Below are positions 57,309 through 64,000 of a stretch of 64,000 nt of DNA, in pieces. How positions within the stretch are numbered: position 1 is the first letter of the stretch; each line of letters starts with the position of its first letter. The stretch comes from Pardosa pseudoannulata (Eukaryota > Arthropoda > Arachnida > Araneae > Lycosidae). The position numbers and the translations under genes are program-made. The notes under the pieces are model-generated. The model had not been told where the DNA came from and made no database searches. It was given only the letters and a program-made list of their open reading frames with translations. The DNA is taken from positions 55,571,502 to 55,635,501 of the forward strand of contig CM063509.1 of NCBI GenBank assembly GCA_032207245.1. Reading direction: 5' to 3'.

Positions 57309-58121
57309 TAAATACCTCCTCTAATTTTTATTTTAATATTACATCCGTTTCTATTTATAAAAAACGATGCTACTACAAATGTGTGTGTATATGATATATG
57401 TATATTTATTTGACTTGTTTGTGTTTACAAAGAAAAGAGCTGTGTTTAGCATGAATAAAGTATTAATACATGTTAAATAAAATTGGAAAAAAATATAAAT
57501 GATTTTACACACCTTTGGGTTATAATTCCTCGTATTTCTGCTCCCATAAAATCTGGGTTATTTGCCAAGAAAGAAAACATTGACATGCTGTCAATTTTCG
57601 GGAGGTTGTCTGATTGTCCTTTGGTAAATACAGGTAGAAGAGACATTTATGACAAATTGAGATAACTAAGCTATCTAGATCGATAAAATAAACCTTCAGG
57701 TTTAAATAAAAATAAATTTTGATAGCTAGAAAATATCAGGAACTTGCAAAAACAAAATCGGAAAATAGTGCACGCTTAAAAGCAATACAAAAATATTGGT
57801 CTGCATGAACGATGACATCACAACCAATCACGGAGCATTTTGATGTCACATGATTTTCGCTTAACTTTACAATAAATTTTTTAAATGATGGACCCAGTTT
57901 TTTACATTTTTGAGAACATTTTTGGAATCTACGAGTCTGAAATTATCAGAAAAACACTAAGTTGTTCGAATCCCCCACATGTGCAAATTTCTCATTAAAA
58001 TTAGAATTCAGAAAAAAATCAAATAAATAAGATTTAAATCAAATAAATCTGATTTTTTTTGTTTTTTTAAATCATGATTTTTTTCAACCCTGGTTATCAG
58101 AAAGTATGTAATAGGGGTAAT

Positions 58122-58330
58122 ACAATGATTGATTATGACTGGTGGGATTCATTTTATGTAACGGGAGGTAAAGAGAGTAATACAGAACTTGAAATCCAGT
58201 TTGTCTACCAAATAACAACAGCCGTGGCTTCATCTGCTGGAATGGAAAGACAGTTTTCTTTTGGTACTGTTCATTCTAGCTTTCGTAACAAATTAGGAGT
58301 GTATAAAGCATCAAAGCTAAATTTTTTTAT
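58122..58330 (+). pseudogene. hAT transposase C-terminal remnant, copy B
   Basis: Partner of 35715: starts at an ATG matching MIDYDWWDSFYV and reads MERQFSFGTVHSSFRNKLG, three bases shorter than its relatives in the FSSFG motif. Dimerisation region only. Confidence 0.8.
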
Positions 58331-59434
58331 TGAAACAATTAAATCCATAATTTGGTGCTTAAAAAATATTGAAATAATTGTGATTTGTTTAAATAAATAT
58401 TTTCCATTAAAAGAATATTTAATTTGTTCTTTAAATTTACTTTAGTTTGCACTAAGCAATTACAAAATAATGAAATGTATTTAAGATTAAAATTTATATA
58501 TTTAATTTTAGGTAATCAGTATGCAGAATATACTACATAGATAAGATGTTAATTCTTATAACAAACTATTCTATGTATATTGCAAAAAAAAAACAACATA
58601 AAAACAACAATTGAAATTAGTATTCAGAAAAGAAAATCAAAGAAATCTGATTTTTTTTATTTATTTATTTTTTTTTAAATCATGATTTTTTTTTTTTTTT
58701 CCAATCCTGATACTGACACTGCAATGGCCAGTGAGACCTGAATGGCAGAACATGGACCTTGAGAAACGGCTTTTGTGTCTCCAGCTCAAACTAATTGGAA
58801 ACTAAGGCATGACATATGTGCCTCATGGCAGCTAACACGTTAATATAGAACTCTAAACTTATGATACCACTGCTAGAATTGATTATAAAATCAATCAAAA
58901 TAGAATAGAAGCCCAAGATTAGAGTCCTATTAGTATAAGACTTTGCTAAACAGCTCAGTCAAATGGAATAAGTGATTCATATGACACTGTATGAAAATTT
59001 GTCAAAGATAATACAATTATGTAATTTCCCTGCTCCATAGAAAATCAGTATTATAAATAGAACACAAGATTTCTAAGATCTACATACAACTTGTATAAAA
59101 CTAAAAATATTTTGCTTAAGAATGCATAAACATGTGCACACTGAAGTTAATTTCCTAAATGATAGTTGCTTTTGAAATGTTATATACAATCCAGTGCAGA
59201 CTTTAAAAAAAAAAAAAAAAAGTGAAACATTTGAAATGAATATTCCAAACATGAAAACATCAGCATAAGATTTCACACTAATAAGTATAAGTTGAGAATC
59301 TAAAATATTATAAGAAAATTCTTTTTTATTAAATTATGGGTAAAATAAACATTTAAGTTTTGTATTGAAATAGTTTTTCCCAACTATAAGTAGATAAACC
59401 TCAAAATCACATTTTTGATTTTATAAAAAAAAGG

Positions 59435-59440
59435 TTTATG
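59435..59440 (-). other. Mutated polyadenylation signal (CATAAA) of zinc-finger gene B
   Basis: At the position where copy A has AATAAA, copy B reads CATAAA on the minus strand. No better signal was noticed immediately nearby. Confidence 0.5.
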
Positions 59441-59528
59441 AAATAAACTACAAGCCTAAGGTCTTTCGACCTCAGGTCTTTGTACAGTAGTATGTTTATG
59501 CAGGTGGCCTTTCAAATGTAAAAGTAAA

Positions 59529-60482
59529 TCACGATTTTGTATGGACACTACAAGAAATTGGTTTTTCAACTAAAGGAGGGGAGCTTTTCTCAGCAGCATG
59601 GAAGCGAAGGTGAGTTTTTAAGTCAGTACTAGTAAAAAATGCTTTCATACATACACTGCAAACATATGGTTTCTCCCCAGTGTGAAAACGAAAATGAATT
59701 TTTAATGAAGATTTATTAGTAAAGGCTTTTTTACACACACTACAAACATATGGTTTTTCACCTGTATGAACACGGAAATGACTTTTTAACTCATAACTAG
59801 TAGAAAATCCTTTCTTACATAAACTACAAATATAAGGTTTGTCCCCAGTATGATGGCCAAGATGAATATCTAAACGAAATTTTACAGAAAAGGATTTCTT
59901 ACATATACTACAAACATATGGTTTCTCCCCAGTATGAACACGAAGATGAAGTTTTAAAGAAGAACTCTGAGAAAATGCTTTCTTACATACGCTACAAACA
60001 TATGGTTTCTCCCCAGTATGGGAAAAATGATGAACTTTTAATTCATAACCAGTAGAAAATGCTTTCTTACATACACTGCAAACATATGGTTTCTCCCCAG
60101 TATGGGAACGAAAATGAACTTTTAATGCAGAACTAGTAGAAAATGCTTTCTTACATACACCACAACAAACACATGGCTTCTCTTGATTATGAACACGAAG
60201 ATGACTTTTTAACTCAAAACTAGTAGAAAATACTTTCTGACATAAATTGCAAACAAATGAATTCTCTCCAGTGCAGCACCGAAGATGAACATCTAAGTTG
60301 CCTTTTCGAGAAAATGATTTCTTACATACACTACAAGCATATGGTTTCTCCCTAGTATGTGAACAAAGGTGAACATCAAATTTACTTTTCTGAGAAAACG
60401 TTTTCTTACACATACAACAAGTAAAAGCCTGTTCTTTAGAGTCTAAAAATGCTGAATGAACATCAATTGTGCTCTTATCCAT
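59529..60482 (-). CDS. Ten-finger C2H2 zinc-finger protein, copy B
   Basis: 317 residues, same length and finger layout as the gene at 38260-39213, with no stop or frameshift. Finger 2 keeps HLRCC and finger 4 keeps CVCCGVC. Contact-region changes against A: finger 3 SFVLK to SFELK, finger 7 SAKFR to SVKFR, finger 8 SSSYE to STSYE, finger 9 STSSS to TNKSS. The linker before finger 9 is the standard TGEKP here but TGIKS in A. The DNA from about 59705 to 59790 differs from A far more than the rest of the gene. Likely a nuclear DNA-binding protein with slightly altered specificity. Confidence 0.92.
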   Translation of the reverse strand: MDKSTIDVHSAFLDSKEQAFTCCMCKKTFSQKSKFDVHLCSHTREKPYACSVCKKSFSRKGNLDVHLRCCTGENSFVCNLCQKVFSTSFELKSHLRVHNQEKPCVCCGVCKKAFSTSSALKVHFRSHTGEKPYVCSVCKKAFSTGYELKVHHFSHTGEKPYVCSVCKKAFSQSSSLKLHLRVHTGEKPYVCSICKKSFSVKFRLDIHLGHHTGDKPYICSLCKKGFSTSYELKSHFRVHTGEKPYVCSVCKKAFTNKSSLKIHFRFHTGEKPYVCSVCMKAFFTSTDLKTHLRFHAAEKSSPPLVEKPISCSVHTKS

Positions 60483-60806
60483 ATCAACAACAGAATTTTG
60501 ACCGATAGGCCTGTTTTAATTTATTTTTAAGTCTCTTGTTCTTTAAAAACAAACCACTGAATAATTCCCAGGTCCAAGGTAGATTTATATCATTTTCTCA
60601 ATATAACAATTTTTGCTTTCAGTAAATGTTTTAAAATAAGTAACGCATGTGTCTGATACAGTGTCTTGCATTAAGACCTTCCATTGAAGTACAGGGTCCA
60701 TGTTTGCAAAGACACATGATATTCAGCTGATCTGAGAAGCATTAAATGTAGAGAAATGCTTTACATAAATCCAACCTATAAAGTAGAAAAAGAAATTAGA
60801 TATAAT

Positions 60807-61583
60807 CAGGGTTGGCATGATTTAAATCAGTTTTTTTTTTTTAAATCATTGATTTAAATCTTTTTTTTTTCACTTCTTTTAAACCTATATTCCAAAGACA
60901 GGAGAATTGAGAATCTATAAGCACTGAAGTACCAATAAGTAAATAATTGTAAATAGATAGCATGTGCTTTCCAAGAATTTAGGGGTTTTTATCAGAAAGT
61001 ATGTTATAGGGGTAATACAATGATTGATTATGACTGGTGGAATTCATTTTATGTAACGAGAGGTAAAGAGAGTATTACAGAACTTGAAATCCAGTTTGTC
61101 TACCAAATAACAACAGCCGTGGCTTCATCTGCTGGAATGGAAAGACAGTTTTCTTCTTTTGGTATTGTTCATTCTAGCCTTCATAACAAATTAGGAGTGG
61201 AAAAAGCATCAAAACTAGGGGTTTTATTGAAACAGTTAAATTCATAATTCATTGCTTAAAAAATATTGAAATAATTGTGATATTTTATTTTTTTTTTAAT
61301 AAAGAATTTGCATTAAATGAATATTTAATTTGTTCTTTAAATTTACATCTTATTTAGTTTGCACTACCTAATTACAAAATAATGGAATGTATTTAGATTA
61401 AAATTTATATATTTAATTTTAGGTAATCAGTGTGTAGAATATACTAGATAGATAAGATGTTACTTCACATAAAAACTATTCTATGTATATTGCAAAAAAC
61501 ATAAAAACGCAACAATAATTAAAATTGGAATTCAGAAAAAAAATCTGATTTTTTTTGTAATTCATGATTTTTTTCCAACCCTG
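60807..61583 (+). mobile_element. hAT element, copy B downstream site
   Basis: Exact 8-bp duplication GATATAAT (60799-60806 and 61584-61591); ends CAGGGTTGGCATG and CCAACCCTG. Orthologous to 39539-40320. Confidence 0.94.
61020..61247 (+). pseudogene. hAT transposase C-terminal remnant
   Basis: 75 residues with MERQFSSFGIVHSSLHNKL; same dimerisation pattern as 39742-39969, one Arg changed to His. Confidence 0.83.
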
Positions 61584-61594
61584 GATATAATATT

Positions 61595-61905
61595 ATATAA
61601 ATTCTGTCACTATGGTGGTATGGTCTGCATAAGCAAAGAACAAAGATCCTAGAGTCTAACCTCGGCAGTCTTGCCTAAGAGCCTAAAACCCTGAGGGGCC
61701 ACAGCTCGTTTCTTTTTATGGAGCCAGCAGCACTTATACCAGCATCATAAATATGAGGTCCGGTTTTATTCCAGTTTTATTCTATGTTCCTTCCTCCTAA
61801 TTGCTACCCTGCTGAGGTAACTCCGAGGTGTTGAAGTTTACTTGGGGTTCCTGGGCTGAAGGCCTTATCCCCAATTGGTGAGAGATATGAATTCATTAGC
61901 TATGT
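61595..61905. other. Conserved GC-richer block upstream of zinc-finger gene B
   Basis: Partner of 40330-40640, with one short replaced stretch near 61760 (CGGTTTTATTCCAG in place of CGCTAGAGCCTCCAG). Nature unknown. Confidence 0.5.
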
Positions 61906-62233
61906 GTCCATCTTTTAAATTAAAACATATGTATATAATTTGCAGGTCTTTAAAGTTAAATTAAAATTAATTAACAGTTAAGAAATAGGCCCATAAGTAT
62001 AATAAAATAATTAAAGAATAAAAATTAAAATTAAAAAAGGCTAAGAGAAAGTTTAGGGATAGGATTAAAAAATTAGGATGTTTAAGGACAGCAAAGGATT
62101 TTTATTTTATTTTATAATTTTTTTTTAATAAAGAAAAGAGAAGCACGAACTGCCAGTAAACAATTAAGTTGGTCACAATGTAGTAAGTAGGAAAAGAAGG
62201 ATACATTGTGCAGCACAGAAGTAAAGGATAATC

Positions 62234-62575
62234 CAAGGTACCCACTCCTTTTCCAGAACAAAAATTAAGGACTTTTTAAGGACCAAAGTAACTTTTTATA
62301 GGGACCTACTTGAAATACACGATATAACGGCATAAACCCTATCTCCTGAGGAGCATATTTTAATGATTATGAATCAGACAAGGCATGCTCAATAAATGCC
62401 CTACAATATTTCCGGATTAAGTTTTTAAAAATGACTAAAAATTAATAAGATAAATCTATTTGACAAAACCTAATTTTGAAAAATGTACATCTAAAGTTTT
62501 TTGAGTGATCAAACTAAAAATAAATTGTGAATAAAAACTATTATAAACAGTACTTCCTGAGAGTTTAAAAATGAC

Positions 62576-62608
<33 letters not shown>

Positions 62609-63090
62609 TTTTAGACTTTTCTATTATATTAAATGCAAGGAAAATTAAAATTCCATAAGTAACTGAAATATCTACAAACCCCCATCCTCCATGCTTCGTT
62701 TAATTAAAATCTGCATGGCTGTTAGCTATTAGGAAAGGGCAGCAGACTTTATACTTTAAACCTTTTAAGCATACAAAAGATTATATATTTGTCATATAAG
62801 AAAACTGATATGAAATCACGAGACNNNNNNNNNNNNNNNNNNNNNNNNNNNNNNNNNNNNNNNNNNNNNNNNNNNNNNNNNNNNNNNNNNNNNNNNNNNN
62901 NNNNNNNNNNNNNNNNNNNNNNNNCACGAGACTGTGGATCTCATCGATGAAGAAATTGATTGCATTCCAATTTAAAAATTAAGGAGTTTTTAAGGACCTT
63001 TGACAAAAACTAAGTAGTTTTAAGGGCCCTTGAAAATGAAAGCTAAAATTAAGGAGTTCTTAAGAACTTTTAAGGATCATTGGAACCCTG
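62234..63090. mobile_element. hAT-like element CAAGGT...ACCCTG, copy B
   Basis: Partner of 40953-42031 without the MITE. It contains a TA microsatellite (62579-62606) and the 100-N gap. Confidence 0.75.
62825..62924. other. Assembly gap, 100 N
   Basis: CACGAGAC occurs both immediately before (62817-62824) and immediately after (62925-62932) the N run, while copy A reads straight through (CACATGAGACTGTGG). The gap probably holds no missing bases. Confidence 0.9.
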
Positions 63091-63129
63091 TAACCAAATC
63101 GATCGGAGGAGAGCTTAGATCCTGTTCTG

Positions 63130-63440
63130 TGGCACTATCTATTGGATGGCCGCGCATTTGAGCAAGTGTGTAAGGGAGAAATTAATGAAGGAACTTGGTG
63201 GAAAATTAAAAGTTAAAGAATCATAGCAACTCAGGGCCGCTTCCTATACTTAGCCTTACGGTGATCAAAGTCCGGCATTTCAGCTATGATCGGATTAGGC
63301 AAGCAATTAAGCTTAGCATAAAATTTTGAAGAAATACTAGTGCAGATATTCTTAAAAGAATCGATACACAAGTCTTTTCATATAATAGCATTGGTGGGGT
63401 CGCTCATACAACAGCATTTCTGTGGGGGGGTCTCCTTAAT
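63130..63440 (-). pseudogene. Copy B partner of the unidentified 88-codon frame
   Basis: Reads in frame from an ATG at about 63448 (MSIKETPPQKCCCM) into the shared segment, then meets TGA after NAII and carries further changes toward the 3' side. See 42080-42346. Confidence 0.4.
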
Positions 63441-64000
63441 ACTCATGGCTGCCACTATCGAAGAAATATGCCCGAAAAGCCTCATAGCCCGATGTAGTCA
63501 GATTAGTGAATGAGTGAATGACTGTCTAGGAGTGGGTAAAAAAAATTAGTTCAACCTTTATAAACATTGTTGAACCTAATTTCAAATAAAAGTAATATTT
63601 TCTATGTCATTAACTGCAATTGCAGGAAGATAAATCATGGCATAAATGTGTGTAAAAGTTCAAATTTGAAGTCAACAATGTATTTCTGAGGGTGGAACAT
63701 CTTTAAAAAAATTTTCCTTTTACCATTCCCAAAAAAAGTCTTAATAAAACTATTTCACATGCCTCTACAATACCATGTTAATTTTTTTTTTCTTCATATT
63801 ATGCCCTACAGTTATTTCCTCTGTCTTAAGAACAGTTTAAAATAATTTAGAGAAATGTACAATACAGCTGAGAGAATAAGGATTAAAATTTTTATAAATT
63901 CAAAAAAGGATATAATTGCAAATGGGTACAAACATCCATGCTAGCATCAGGATTTGAACTGAAGATCTGATGACAATATATGTGATAAGCAAAAAATTTA

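Larger units (their letters stand above)
56198..57993 (+). mobile_element. THAP-exon element, copy 3 (present only in copy B)
   Basis: Ends GAGGAATTTTCATG and AATTTCTC with AT on both sides; copy A has the empty site CAATAATTAACATTAG at about 35582. It therefore inserted after the large duplication. Interior layout as in 25893-27705. Confidence 0.9.
55540..58709. mobile_element. hAT complex in copy B, with the THAP element inside
   Basis: Counterpart of 34762-36295. The left end CAGGGTTGGCATG and right end CCAATCCTG remain, flanked by GTGCTAAC and ATACTGAC. Only one of the two tandem 5' ends seen in A is present, and the THAP element (56198-57993) is inserted. Confidence 0.85.
52686..64000. 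repeat. Large segmental duplication, copy B
   Basis: Partner of 29688-43655. It starts at TTATCCTTTTTTTCTAAACTG, the same point at which the half CCGGGTGG element ends in A and in the block at the window start. It runs off the window end. It contains zinc-finger gene B. Confidence 0.93.

Noticed and set aside
57483..57665. 60-residue frame as a second exon of the THAP element
   Set aside because: Open in copy 3 but not cleanly so in copy 2, where the opposite strand is also open; no domain recognised.

Overview
The window reads as nuclear DNA from an AT-rich, transposon-laden arthropod genome. A spider or other arachnid is my best guess, from the style of the poly-zinc-finger genes and of a seven-transmembrane gustatory-receptor-like gene, but no single marker proves it. 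There is no bacterial operon structure, CRISPR array, rRNA or genuine tRNA gene. Only three open frames look like host genes: a gustatory-receptor-like gene at 8631-9746 (+), and two paralogous ten-finger C2H2 zinc-finger genes at 38260-39213 (-) and 59529-60482 (-). Nearly everything else can be assigned to transposable elements, many with target-site duplications (TSDs) that can be read directly.

Layout. 1-2159: a block almost identical to 28222-30357, ended by a 100-N gap (2160-2259). 3.3-4.5 kb: a pogo/Tigger-like element holding a solo LTR. 5-8.25 kb: short MITEs, a 352-bp tandem repeat and a TIR element. 8.3-11.7 kb: the receptor gene, a tandemly duplicated broken copy of its 3' end, and a hAT element. 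11.7-14.9 kb: an element carrying a THAP-domain exon, interrupted by a hAT and a SINE. 15-21.3 kb: Helitron-like sequence, a LINE 3' end, a mariner, and a piggyBac transposase remnant split by a solo LTR that itself holds a SINE. 21.8-27.8 kb: a broken THAP exon, a GGGGAGA-ended element, a hAT with a Helitron inside it, and a second THAP element.

29.7-43.7 kb (copy A) and 52.7-64.0 kb (copy B, cut by the window end) are two copies of one large segmental duplication in the same orientation. Each carries one zinc-finger gene. They differ mainly by insertions whose empty sites are visible in the other copy. Between them lie a hAT remnant, an old SINE, a 5'-truncated I-like LINE (45.9-49.3 kb) and a second copy of the Helitron-spacer-mariner block seen at 16.5-18.9 kb.

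The genes do not form a pathway. The most informative aspects are the insertion record between copies A and B, the two zinc-finger open frames that stay intact while neighbouring DNA decays, the three-copy THAP element family with its own terminal motif, and two assembly gaps whose flanks suggest how they arose.
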